A stretch of DNA of 64,000 nucleotides, from the NCBI GenBank assembly GCA_004298115.1, contig SCRJ01000045.1:1-64000 (forward strand). Reading direction: 5' to 3'. Below are positions 1-8,600 of this stretch, piece after piece (within the stretch, counting starts at the first letter, position 1; every line of letters starts with the position of its first letter). Below the pieces are notes generated by a model. That model had not been told where the DNA came from. It ran no database searches and was given only the letters and a program-made list of their open reading frames with translations. Source of the DNA: Acidobacteriota bacterium (GTDB lineage: Bacteria > Acidobacteriota > Thermoanaerobaculia > Thermoanaerobaculales > Thermoanaerobaculaceae). Position numbers and translations under genes: made by a program.

Positions 1-1
1 C

Positions 2-1168
2 CGCCGGCACTCGGGTGGGAGCATCTCGGAGGACAACCTCCTGGGCCTGGGCAAGAGCTTCCTCCTCGATGTCACCTCCGACCCCGAGCGCACCAGCACG
101 ACGTTCCGGTACCGGGACTTCACGTTCCTGCACAGCCGATGGCAGCTCGGACTCGAGCACAAGAAGTCCTCCGACGGATCCACGGACACGTTCCAGCTCG
201 AGTACCCGTTCTTCGCCATCCTGACCCCGCGGGCCGGCGGGGTGGAGTGGCGGCGCGAGGGGCTGCAGGAGTACCTGTGGTCGGGCGGGCAGCGGAACGT
301 CGCGGGCCGGGCCAACACCCGGAGCTTCGAGGTGTGGGGAGGGCTGCGGCTGCCGGGCGACGGCATCCTCACCAACCGTCTCACCCTTGGAGTCTTCGGG
401 GAGCAGGCCATTTTCCACGACTGGCGCCGCCTCGACGGCTCTCCCTATCCGCAGCCGCGCGACCGCGACCTCCTGGGTGTCGAGGTGGGTTGGGAGCACC
501 AGACCTTCAACTGGAGGGTCGTCCAGGGGTTCCGTGCGTGGATGCGGCAGGAGGACCTCCCGCTGGGGCCCAACTGGCTGGTGAATGTCGGTCTGTCGCT
601 GCCGGCGTTCGGCGGCGACCGCACCCGGTTGCGCTACCACGGCTCTCTCACCTTGGGAAGGATGAACGGGAGCACGTACTCATGGTTGATCGCCGACCTC
701 TCGGGACGGCTCGAGCAGGGCGGCGTCGCCAACGGCGTCACCCACGTCGAGGTGGGAGGCGCGCTCACCGGGACGGCGGGCTGGCGAGCGCGCCTGGCGG
801 CCGATCTCGGCTACAACCTCGACGGCGATCGGCAGCTCACGCTGGGCGCCGACACGGGACTCAGAGGCTGGGACCCCAACACCTTCGACGGCACGTCCAG
901 GGTGGTGACCAACCTGGAGTGGCGCCGCCGCATCACCGGCGAACTCCTCCACGTGGCGGCCCTGGGCGTGACGGCGTTCGCCGACGGCGGCAAGACGTGG
1001 GGCGCGAGAGTCGGACCGTCCACCGGCGGGTGGCGCGGCGACGTCGGCGCCGGTCTGCTCGTCGAGATCACCCGCGCCTCGGTGGTGCGCATCCTCCGCC
1101 TGGAGGTCGCCTACCCCGACCGCGGCAAGGGTCCGGTGTTCCAGCTCACCAGCGACTCGCTCTTCTGA
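2..1168 (+). CDS. Omp85-superfamily outer-membrane barrel protein, 3' part only
   Basis: The reading frame is open from the window edge, so the N-terminus (and any POTRA domains) lies outside. The visible 388 residues alternate polar and hydrophobic residues with frequent aromatics, as expected for beta strands. Late in the protein is GLRGWDPNTFDG followed by a strand NLEWRRRI. This resembles the (V/L)RGF/Y motif and following strand of Omp85 barrels (BamA, TamA, surface antigen D15). The protein ends in Phe (SLF), the usual outer-membrane insertion signature. Its role (assembly factor, secretion pore or orphan barrel) cannot be decided from this part. It converges on the peptidase gene downstream. 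Confidence 0.72.
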   Translation, partial: RRHSGGSISEDNLLGLGKSFLLDVTSDPERTSTTFRYRDFTFLHSRWQLGLEHKKSSDGSTDTFQLEYPFFAILTPRAGGVEWRREGLQEYLWSGGQRNVAGRANTRSFEVWGGLRLPGDGILTNRLTLGVFGEQAIFHDWRRLDGSPYPQPRDRDLLGVEVGWEHQTFNWRVVQGFRAWMRQEDLPLGPNWLVNVGLSLPAFGGDRTRLRYHGSLTLGRMNGSTYSWLIADLSGRLEQGGVANGVTHVEVGGALTGTAGWRARLAADLGYNLDGDRQLTLGADTGLRGWDPNTFDGTSRVVTNLEWRRRITGELLHVAALGVTAFADGGKTWGARVGPSTGGWRGDVGAGLLVEITRASVVRILRLEVAYPDRGKGPVFQLTSDSLF

Positions 1169-1215
1169 CCTGTCGTGGGACCGCGCTCCCCTCGTCGATC
1201 CCGGAGACGAAGCGC

Positions 1216-1240
1216 CGGCGCCCCGCAGGGGGCGGCGCCG
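1216..1240. terminator. Hairpin between convergent genes
   Basis: Arms CGGCGCC (1216-1222) and GGCGCCG (1234-1240) are complementary, and the inner CC/GG can extend the stem around a bulge. It lies between the ends of the barrel gene and the M28 peptidase gene. There is no T tract, so termination is only a guess from position. Confidence 0.3.
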
Positions 1241-1277
1241 TCGCGCCGGCGAAGGCGCGGGCGACGGCCGATCGTCC

Positions 1278-2900
1278 TCAGCTGGAGCCGGTCGGGGGTG
1301 CCGGGCGCGGCGCCGGGACGGCCGCCTTCTCGGCCGGTCTCCACTGCGGGCGGGTCGCGGCGTCGGCGATCCGCCGCCCGAGGTCCAAGATGAACTGGCC
1401 CTGCTGCACCAGGCCGCGCACGTCCCAGGCGGGGTCGTAGTCGTCGCTCTCCTGGTGGTAGCGGTCGAGGAAGGTGCGCGCCTTGGCCCGTGAGCCTTCC
1501 GGGTCCTCCAGGTAGTCGCGCTGGCCCGCCAGCGAGAAGCCCGGGGAGAGCGCGGGGATGCCGGCCTTGGCGAACGGGAAGTGGTCGCTGCGGAAGTACA
1601 GCCCCTGCACGTCCGGCTCGGACGGGCGCAGCACCATGCCCATCGCCCGCGCGGTCTCCTCGCCCAGCTGCCGCAGGTCGCTGCGCTCGCCGCCGAGGAA
1701 CTCGATGTCATGGGAGGGGCCGACCCAGTTGAGGCTCTCGAAGTTGAGGTCGGCGACGGTCTGCGCCGGCGGGCGGAGCGGGTGCTGCGCGTAGGCGGAC
1801 GCGCCGAGCAGCCCCTGCTCCTCGCCGCAGGTGAAGAGGAACATCTGCGAGCGGCGGGTCGGGTGGCCCACCGAGGCCTGCGCGACGGCCAGCAGCGTGG
1901 CCAGGGCGCTCGCGTTGTCCACCGCGCCGTTGTAGATCCGCCCGTCCTGGATCCCGAGATGATCCCAGTGGGCGCTGTAGATCACCAGCTCGTCCTTGAG
2001 CTTCGGGTCGCTCCCCTCGACGACGCCGGCGACGTTGAACTGCGGGAAGCGGCGCACCGCGCTCGCCAGCCTCCCCGTGGCGCGCACGTCGAGCGCCACC
2101 GGATGGAACGACCGGGCCTGCGCCTGCCGCCGCAGCTCGTCGAGGTCGCGGCCGGCGAGCGCGGCCAGTCTGCGGGCGGCGTCCTCGCGGATCCACCCCT
2201 GCAGCGGTGTCAGCCGGGGAGCGTCGGCGAGCTGAAACCGTTCGCCCTGGAAGCCGTTGCGGGCGACGGTCCAGCCGTAGGTGGCGCTCGCGTCGGTGTG
2301 GATCAGCAGCACTCCGGCCGCGCCGCGTCGCGCCGCCTCCTCGAACTTGTAGGTCCAGCGGCCGAAGTAGCTGAGGTCGTCGCCGTCGAAGCGCGCGGGC
2401 TCGTCCGCGGTCGGCGGCGGCTCGTTGACCATCATCACCAGCAGCTTCCCTCGGCAGTCCGCGCCCTTGTAGTCGTCCCAGCGCTCGCCGGGCGCGTCGA
2501 TCCCGAACCCGACGAAGAGCAGCGGCGCGTCGATCGCGTTGTCGGGCAGCCCGTTGCCGGCGCCGTAGACCACCTCGTCGCCGAACACGGGACTGAACTC
2601 CCCGCCGCCGGGGTGGCGGAACACGAGCCGGCTCTGCTCGGTGGCCAGCTTGACCCCGAGGAGGTCCACGCGCTGCAGGAAGCTGTCGCCCGCGGCGGGC
2701 GCCAACCCCAGCGCCCGCAGCTGGGCTTCCAGGTACTTGACCGCCAGCGCACCGCCGCGCTGGCCGGTCCCCCGTCCTTCCAGGAGATCGTCCGCCAGGA
2801 ACGCGATGTGGGCTCGGATCGGCGCCTCGCGGACCGTCGGGGGGCCGGAGGCCAGGGAACCGGCGGTGGCGAGGAGGCAGAGCATGAGGGTGGCAGGCAT
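1278..2900 (-). CDS. Secreted M28-family zinc aminopeptidase with PA domain
   Basis: A 540-residue exported peptidase. A short signal peptide (MPATLMLCLLATAGSLA) is followed by an N-terminal segment, a PA-like insert (about residues 90-270) and the M28 catalytic core. Zinc and catalytic residues are visible: H311 (SAHWDHLG), D328 (AVDNASA), E360-E361 (GEEQG) and H440 (SDHFPF). The fourth metal ligand, normally Asp, appears as E388 (NFESLN). The start at 2900 is preferred because GGAG lies 8 bases upstream and the signal peptide begins there; an upstream in-frame ATG at 2936 gives a non-signal extension. Probable role: trimming peptides in the periplasm or outside the cell. It is transcribed away from the NTF2-like gene. 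Confidence 0.88.
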   Translation of the reverse strand: MPATLMLCLLATAGSLASGPPTVREAPIRAHIAFLADDLLEGRGTGQRGGALAVKYLEAQLRALGLAPAAGDSFLQRVDLLGVKLATEQSRLVFRHPGGGEFSPVFGDEVVYGAGNGLPDNAIDAPLLFVGFGIDAPGERWDDYKGADCRGKLLVMMVNEPPPTADEPARFDGDDLSYFGRWTYKFEEAARRGAAGVLLIHTDASATYGWTVARNGFQGERFQLADAPRLTPLQGWIREDAARRLAALAGRDLDELRRQAQARSFHPVALDVRATGRLASAVRRFPQFNVAGVVEGSDPKLKDELVIYSAHWDHLGIQDGRIYNGAVDNASALATLLAVAQASVGHPTRRSQMFLFTCGEEQGLLGASAYAQHPLRPPAQTVADLNFESLNWVGPSHDIEFLGGERSDLRQLGEETARAMGMVLRPSEPDVQGLYFRSDHFPFAKAGIPALSPGFSLAGQRDYLEDPEGSRAKARTFLDRYHQESDDYDPAWDVRGLVQQGQFILDLGRRIADAATRPQWRPAEKAAVPAPRPAPPTGSS

Positions 2901-3123
2901 GGGCAGCTCCGGTCCCGATCCTACTCCCGATGGCACCTATCGCGAGCGTGCCGGCCGGCTCGCCGCGGCGGCGGCCGCCCCCGGCGCTCATCGCCCGCAG
3001 GGGGTCGCCAAGGTCGTGTTCCTCGGCGCGCACGCTTCCTGTGCCCGGCGAGGGTGCACCGGACCTTGGCCGGGAATACCGCGGGGCGGGCGGATCGTTG
3101 CGACGACCAAGGGAGACATCACA

Positions 3124-3597
3124 ATGAGACGGACGGTTGGTTTCGTTGGAGTCGTGTCGCTGGTCTGTCTGGCGACGCTGGTCGCGGCGCCGCTGCACGC
3201 CCAGGAGTGGTCGGCCGCCCAGAAGGACGTGTGGAAGAGCGTCGAGACCTACTGGGCGCTCGACGCGAAGGGCGACGTCGACGGGTTCATGGCCTACTTC
3301 GATCCCAGCTACGTCGGGTGGTCGAACGACAGCCCCGTCCCGGGCGACAAGGCCACCGTGAAGAAGTTCATCACCCAGGAGTACCAGATGTCGAAGACCC
3401 TGGTCTACGACATCAAGCCGTTGGCGATCCAGGTGCACGGCAACTTCGCCTTCGCCGACTACTACTACGTGCAGCTGGTGAAGAACGCCGAAGGCAAGAC
3501 CGAACAGCTCAAGGGCCGCTGGACCGACATCCTCATGAAGGAGGGGGACCGCTGGGTGTTGATCGGGGACCACGGCGGCCGGGTCAAGGGCGACTGA
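3124..3597 (+). CDS. Secreted NTF2-like (SnoaL/DUF4440-type) protein
   Basis: 157 residues. A signal peptide ending in a typical site (APLHAQ) is followed by one NTF2-like fold: an N-terminal helix pair (AAQKDVWKSVETYWALDAKGDVDGFM) and beta strands containing the family pattern F-A-Y-F-D-P-x-Y, A-D-Y-Y-Y and RWTDILMKEGDRWVLIGDHGG. Such domains bind small ligands or act as isomerase-like enzymes; no catalytic set is obvious here. GGGAG stands 8 bases before ATG. The reading frame is open far upstream, but that extension lacks protein-like composition. A strong hairpin follows the stop. The gene appears monocistronic. Confidence 0.75.
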   Translation: MRRTVGFVGVVSLVCLATLVAAPLHAQEWSAAQKDVWKSVETYWALDAKGDVDGFMAYFDPSYVGWSNDSPVPGDKATVKKFITQEYQMSKTLVYDIKPLAIQVHGNFAFADYYYVQLVKNAEGKTEQLKGRWTDILMKEGDRWVLIGDHGGRVKGD

Positions 3598-3637
3598 CGC
3601 GGCGCCGGGCTCGGCTGTGGCCTCGGGCGGTCGTCGA

Positions 3638-3664
3638 GGGGCCCGGCGCGTGGCGCCGGGCCCC
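3638..3664 (+). terminator. Perfect 12-bp hairpin after the NTF2-like gene
   Basis: GGGGCCCGGCGC (3638-3649), loop GTG, and its exact reverse complement (3653-3664) start 41 bases after the stop codon. No T run follows, so it may be a factor-assisted terminator or an mRNA-end stabiliser. The rest of 3598-3894 is GC-rich sequence in which I see no gene. Confidence 0.45.
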
Positions 3665-3894
3665 GGCGGTCTCGCGACACGCGGAGAGACCCGGCCCCGC
3701 CGGCCGGGCGCTCGCCGAGGCGGCGCGAACCGCGGCCGGCGCGGTGCGCGACCTTGCCGAGCGCCTCCTCGAGCGGCGCCGGGGCAGGTTCCGAGGAGGA
3801 CTCCCGAGCCGCGCGCGCCGGCGCTCCAATCCGGGTCTGCCCGCCCGAGGCCGGCGGCCGGCCGCGCGCGAATCCGTCCGCTGCCCGAGCGGGA

Positions 3895-4386
3895 TCAGCG
3901 GTGCGGAATGGTGATACAGAGGCACTGCGCGTCCGCGTAGTTCGCGCCATCGCGCCCGACGAGCCGGCCGTGGACCATAACCTTGCGGCCTGCGGACCAG
4001 ACCACACGGCTCGCGAGCGTGACCACCCGCTGCAGCGGCAGCATCATGCGGAAGCTCACGTTCAGGTTGCCGACGACGACCGGATACCCGGCGGCCCAGG
4101 CCGCCAGGCCGAGCGCCTCGTCCATCGTGGCCGCGATCGAACCGCCGTGGGCATGACCGGGAGGGCCTTCCGCCTCCGGACCGAACCAGATGCGCGCGTG
4201 CAGGCGGCGCTCGGCGTCGAGGTAGTAGCGCACGCGGAAGCGGTTGCCCTCCGGGTCGCCGGAAACGAAGCGCAGCGATTCCCCGACCAGCGACAGCGCG
4301 TCGAACGGGGTCCAGTCCGCCTCGCCGCTCAAGTCCACGGCGGCGCCGGACGACTCGGAACTGCGCTCGTGTTCGGCTGCTTCCAC
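3895..4386 (-). CDS. PaaI-like hot-dog-fold thioesterase
   Basis: 163 residues, the usual size for a single hot-dog domain. The central helix region GHAHGGSIAATMDEALGLAAW matches the PaaI/YbgC-type pattern HGG-x(3)-(T/L)-x-(D/E)-E, and the following strand NLNVSFRMMLPL is the conserved beta strand lining the acyl-thioester pocket. Likely hydrolyses acyl-CoA thioesters in the cytoplasm; the substrate cannot be read from sequence. It starts with GTG, with AGGAG 6 bases upstream. It diverges from the large membrane protein across a 305-base spacer. Confidence 0.82.
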   Translation of the reverse strand: MEAAEHERSSESSGAAVDLSGEADWTPFDALSLVGESLRFVSGDPEGNRFRVRYYLDAERRLHARIWFGPEAEGPPGHAHGGSIAATMDEALGLAAWAAGYPVVVGNLNVSFRMMLPLQRVVTLASRVVWSAGRKVMVHGRLVGRDGANYADAQCLCITIPHR

Positions 4387-4691
4387 TGGAATCTCCTGAC
4401 GAACCCACGGGGTGGGGAGCCCCCCGCGCCGCTCTCGAGTGTAGGGCCGCCCGGGGCGCTGTCAAGGCGCGGCGTCGCGAGGAGCCGGGCGCAGAGAAGG
4501 GGAGACGCGGGGTCGGCGGCCTGTGGTCCGTGCTCTGGACCGACCTCCTCAGGGCCGCCCCTCCCGGGTTCTTGCCTGGGACGTGCGGATGGTATGAAAT
4601 CCCCCATGGTGTGTCGTCAGAACGCGCGGTCCGTCCGGGCGCCTCGCGGCGAGTTCCGACCTCTGGGCGCCGCGGTCGCGGGAGATCGGGG
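4387..4691. other. Divergent intergenic region, 305 bases
   Basis: This spacer separates the thioesterase (minus) from the duplicated membrane protein (plus) and should hold promoters for both. The only candidate I see is TTGCCT (4572-4577) with TATGAA (4593-4598) on the plus strand. Their 15-base gap is short, so support is weak. No small gene or strong hairpin is evident. Confidence 0.3.
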
Positions 4692-7600
4692 ATGAGCACC
4701 CGCACCGACCGCGCCATCGGCCTGGGGTTGCTGGCCTGCGCGCTGGTCTTCAACGGGATCCTCCTCGCGCCGGAGGTGCGCATCGGGCGCGTCCCGCTCA
4801 ACGATGCGGTGTTTCACCTCGCGGCGTCGGAGCGGCTCGGCGAGAGCTTCGCGCGAGGCGAGCCGTTCCTCGACCCCTGGGTCTCCGAGTGGGCGCTGGG
4901 GTACCCGGTCTGGCGCAGCTACCAGCCCCTGCCTCACCTCCTGGGGGCCGGCGTGCTCGCCCTCTCGCCGGGTCAGGCGGCCCACCCGGCGTGGTTCGCG
5001 GCGCTGCAGTACCTGCTCGTCGCACTGCTGCCCGCCAGCGTGTTCCTCGGGGCCAGGCTCCTCGGCCTGGGGCCGGCCGCGGCCGGGCTCGCGGCGTGCC
5101 TCGCGCTCGCGCCCAGCGGCGCCGGCGACTTCGGGCGTTACGGCCTCGGCTACGGCGCCACGGTCTGGCGCGGCTCCGGCCTGTTCACGCAGCTCGTCGC
5201 GCTCCACTTGTTGCTGCCCGGCCTCGGCGTCGTCGCGCGCGCCCTCGACGGCGGTCGCCGCCGCCCCCTCGCCTCGCTGCTCCTGGCGCTGACGTCGCTG
5301 TCGCACATCGTCTTCGGGTACGTGGCGTTCGTCAGCGCCGGCGTGCTCGCCGTGGTCGGGCCCCGCGGCGAGCGCCCGCGCCGCGCCGTGCGGCTCGCGG
5401 CCGTGGTCGGGCCCGCGCTGCTGCTGCTCGCCTGGTTCGTGGTCCCGCTCTTCCTCGCTGCGGGCACGATCAACCACAGCCGCTGGGAGCCGCCGTGGAA
5501 GTGGGACTCGTTCGGAGCGCCGGTGATCGTGAGCGAGCTCGTCTCCGGCCGCCTGCTCGACGCCGGGCGCGCGCCTCTGCTCTCGCTGCTCGTCCTGGCC
5601 GGCGCGGCCGCCGCCGCGCTCGCCTGGCGCGAGCCGATCGCCCGCCGCCTGCTGGCGCTCGCCGGCACCTGGCTCGCTCTCTACTTCGGACGCCCGACGT
5701 GGGGCCATCTCCTGCTCCTCGCCGGCGTGCCGCGCGACATGCCCCTCCACCGCTTGCAAGCGGCGTTCGAGCTTTGCGCGGTCCTCCTCGCCGCCTGGGG
5801 CGTGGCGCACCTCGTGCATCTCGCCTGGAGCGCCGACCGCCGCGGCGGCCTCGCGATGGCGGCGATCGTCGGGGTCGCGCTCGCCGGCCTCGGCGCCGAC
5901 CGCGCCCGCTACCTCGGCGAGAACGCGGCGTGGGGCGAGGCGAACCTCGCGGCGTACGCGCGCGAGCGCGGCGACCTCGGGGCCGCCCTGGCGGACGTGC
6001 GGGCGATCCTCGCCGAGCGGCCGGGGCGCGTGTCGGCTCTGCTCGCCGCACGAGGAGGCAGCGACTTCAAGGTCGGCGACGTCCCGGTCTACGCGTTCCT
6101 CACCCGGGCGCACCTCGACGAGGCGAGTTTCCTGTACCACTCGATGTCGCTCACGTCGGACGTCATGGTGCTGCGGGACGAGGCGAGCCAGGCGCAGGAG
6201 ACCGCCTTCGGCGTGCGCGCGGTGATCACACCCGCCGGCGCGCCCGCGCCCCCGTGGTTCGCCAAGCGAGGCGTGCACGGCCGCTTTGCGGTATGGGAGG
6301 CGTCGCGCGAGGGGTACTTCGGGCTCGTCGACGTCGAAGCCCGCTACACCGGTCCCGCGGCGACGGCGTACGAACCGAGCGCCGCCTGGCTGGCCAGCCG
6401 TTTGCCGTCCCTGGGGGTCATGGTCGCGCTCGCCGGCGGCGGCGCGGGGCTGCCCGGCGTGGAGCGGTGGGCGCCGCTCCCGATTCCACCCCCGGCCCTG
6501 ACGGCGCCGCGCGGCCGGATCCTCGAGGAGCGCAAGCGGGGCGAGGTGTACGGCGCCAGGGTTGATCTGACGAGGCCGTGCGACGTGGTCGTCAAGATCA
6601 CCTGGGACCCCGGGCTGCGTGCGAGGGTGGACGGGCGCGCGGCCACGCTCCTGCGGGTGACCCCCGGCTTCGGCGCGGTCGCGGTCCCCGCGGGCGTTCA
6701 CGACGTCAGCGTGCGCTACCGCCCCGGACCGCTGCGGCCTGTCCTCCTGGTGCTGGGAGCCGGGCTCTTCGCGGCGTGCGCGTGGGCCCAGCGGAGGCCT
6801 CGGACCGCCGCGCTCGAGGAAGCGGCCGCGGGCTGGCTCGACGCCCGCACGGCGGGATGGTGGACGCCGCGGCGGCGGGCCGCCGTCGCCGTCGCCCTCC
6901 TCGCCCTGATCGCCCTGCGGCCGCTGCTGCGCGGGCGTCTGATCGACGGGCACGACGCGACCGAGTACCCGCCGCGCCTCGTCGAGTTCGCCCGGGTGGT
7001 CTCGGGCGGGCCCCTGCCGCCGATCTGGGCGCCCGACCTCGGCAACGGCTACGGCCAGCCGTTGTTCGAGTTCGCTCCCCCGCTGGTCTACGCGGCGGCG
7101 CTGCCGTTCCACGCCGTGGGGCTCGGCCTGGCGGACGCGCTTCAAGCCGGCCTGCTCCTCCTGTACGGCGCCGGGGCCGCCGCGCTGTACCGGTTCGCCC
7201 GGCGCTGGGAGGCCGACCGAACGGCGTCGGTCGCAGCTGCCGCGTGCTGGCTCTTCGCGCCCTACCTGAGCCTCGACCTCTTCGTCAGGGCCGCGTTCGC
7301 CGAGGCCGCGGCCGTCGCCGTCGCGCCGATCGCCCTGCTCGGTCTGGCGCGCGCCCTCGACCGTCCAGCGCCGGGAAGGGTGCTGGCCGGCGGCGCGGCG
7401 GTTGCGCTCGTCCTCCTCGCCCACAACGCGGTGGCGCTCCTGCTCATCCCCGCGCTCGGCCTGTTCGCCCTCGCGTCCAGCGTCGCGCCCACCCTCTCCG
7501 TTCGGCGCGCCGTCGCGGGTGCAACCACCCTGGTCGTCGGGCTGGGTCTGGCGGCGTTCTTCTGGCTGCCCGCGCTCGCGGAGAAGGGCTTCGTCAAGGT

Positions 7601-8561
7601 CGACCTGCTGCGCGAGGGCTTCCTCGCGTGGTCCCACCACGCCGTCTATCCGCTGCAACTCCTGTGGTCGCGGTGGGGGTTCGGCCTGTCCGTGGCGGGG
7701 CCGAACGATGGGATGTCCTTCGCGGTCGGCGCACCCCTCATCGTGCTCGGCGCCTCCGGAATCTGGGTGCTCCTGCGCGGCCGTGCCTCACGTCGCCTCG
7801 CCGAGGGCGTGGCCTGCGCGGCGGCGGCGTTGGGCGGCGCGCTGCTGGCGACGACGTGGGCCGCGCCTGTGTGGCAGCGGGTTGCCACGCTGCAGTACCT
7901 CGCCTACCCCTGGCGGTGCCTCGTCCTCCCCGCTCTGTTCCTGCCGCTGCTCGCCGCCGTCGCGGTCGCGCGCCTGCCCTGGCGTTGGCAAATGGCAGTG
8001 GTGGCGCTCGTGGTGGGGGCCAACCTCGCCCACACCGAGCCGAAGGGGTACCTGACGTTCGACGACGAGTACTACGCCCCGGCCTCGATCGCCGCGCGAG
8101 GGATCACGACGTCGACCCGGGAGGAGTACGAGCCGAAGTGGGTCGCCGTTCGTCCCGCCCCGGCAGCGAGGAAGCTGGCGGGCGTGACGGCGCCCGTCGA
8201 GGTGGTGTCCTCGCGCCTGGGCCCCGGCCGCCAGGAGTACGTCGTTCGCGCCGACGCCGCCACCGACGTGGAGGCGGCGACGTTCTACTATCCCGGCTGG
8301 AGCGCCCGCGTCGACGGGGCGCGAGTCCGGATATGGGCCGCGCCGGGAACCGGGACGATCGTGCTTCGCGTCCCCGCCGGTACGCACCGGGTCGTCATCA
8401 CCTTCGCGGCGACCCCCGTGCGGCGACTTGCGCTCCTACTCACCGCCGCGGTGCTGGGGATCGCGGTGATCGCTGTCGCCGCCGGGCGACTCGCGCGATC
8501 GCGCCGCGCCGTGGCGCACGAGGATGCGAACGCCCCGCCGGCGCACGGAGGGGCGCGGTGA
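4692..8561 (+). CDS. Large polytopic membrane protein with two tandem GT-C/YfhO-like halves (PTPS-related membrane family)
   Basis: 1289 residues with two similar modules. Each begins with an acidic loop and a family pattern: DAVFHLAASERL...YPVWRSYQPLPHLL near residue 35, and DGHDATEYPPRLVEFAR...GNGYGQPLFEFAPPLVY near residue 755. Each continues through about ten membrane helices and ends in a periplasmic beta-sandwich (ARVDGRAATLLRVTPGFGAV; WSARVDGARVRIWAAPGTGT) plus a last helix. The second module fits the membrane family annotated as 6-pyruvoyl-tetrahydropterin synthase related (PF10131), which resembles GT-C glycosyltransferases. A role in transferring lipid-linked sugars is inference. 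The start is ATG with GGGAG 7 bases upstream; an earlier in-frame ATG at 4530 would add a non-membrane tail. Confidence 0.7.
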   Translation: MSTRTDRAIGLGLLACALVFNGILLAPEVRIGRVPLNDAVFHLAASERLGESFARGEPFLDPWVSEWALGYPVWRSYQPLPHLLGAGVLALSPGQAAHPAWFAALQYLLVALLPASVFLGARLLGLGPAAAGLAACLALAPSGAGDFGRYGLGYGATVWRGSGLFTQLVALHLLLPGLGVVARALDGGRRRPLASLLLALTSLSHIVFGYVAFVSAGVLAVVGPRGERPRRAVRLAAVVGPALLLLAWFVVPLFLAAGTINHSRWEPPWKWDSFGAPVIVSELVSGRLLDAGRAPLLSLLVLAGAAAAALAWREPIARRLLALAGTWLALYFGRPTWGHLLLLAGVPRDMPLHRLQAAFELCAVLLAAWGVAHLVHLAWSADRRGGLAMAAIVGVALAGLGADRARYLGENAAWGEANLAAYARERGDLGAALADVRAILAERPGRVSALLAARGGSDFKVGDVPVYAFLTRAHLDEASFLYHSMSLTSDVMVLRDEASQAQETAFGVRAVITPAGAPAPPWFAKRGVHGRFAVWEASREGYFGLVDVEARYTGPAATAYEPSAAWLASRLPSLGVMVALAGGGAGLPGVERWAPLPIPPPALTAPRGRILEERKRGEVYGARVDLTRPCDVVVKITWDPGLRARVDGRAATLLRVTPGFGAVAVPAGVHDVSVRYRPGPLRPVLLVLGAGLFAACAWAQRRPRTAALEEAAAGWLDARTAGWWTPRRRAAVAVALLALIALRPLLRGRLIDGHDATEYPPRLVEFARVVSGGPLPPIWAPDLGNGYGQPLFEFAPPLVYAAALPFHAVGLGLADALQAGLLLLYGAGAAALYRFARRWEADRTASVAAAACWLFAPYLSLDLFVRAAFAEAAAVAVAPIALLGLARALDRPAPGRVLAGGAAVALVLLAHNAVALLLIPALGLFALASSVAPTLSVRRAVAGATTLVVGLGLAAFFWLPALAEKGFVKVDLLREGFLAWSHHAVYPLQLLWSRWGFGLSVAGPNDGMSFAVGAPLIVLGASGIWVLLRGRASRRLAEGVACAAAALGGALLATTWAAPVWQRVATLQYLAYPWRCLVLPALFLPLLAAVAVARLPWRWQMAVVALVVGANLAHTEPKGYLTFDDEYYAPASIAARGITTSTREEYEPKWVAVRPAPAARKLAGVTAPVEVVSSRLGPGRQEYVVRADAATDVEAATFYYPGWSARVDGARVRIWAAPGTGTIVLRVPAGTHRVVITFAATPVRRLALLLTAAVLGIAVIAVAAGRLARSRRAVAHEDANAPPAHGGAR

Positions 8562-8600
8562 GGGCGGCGCAGGCCGGCGCCCTCACCCGGGTGTGACACC

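Noticed and set aside
4617-7658. 1013-codon minus-strand frame inside the membrane protein gene
   Set aside because: Composition is His/Arg/Gln-rich without domains, as expected for antisense of GC-rich coding sequence.
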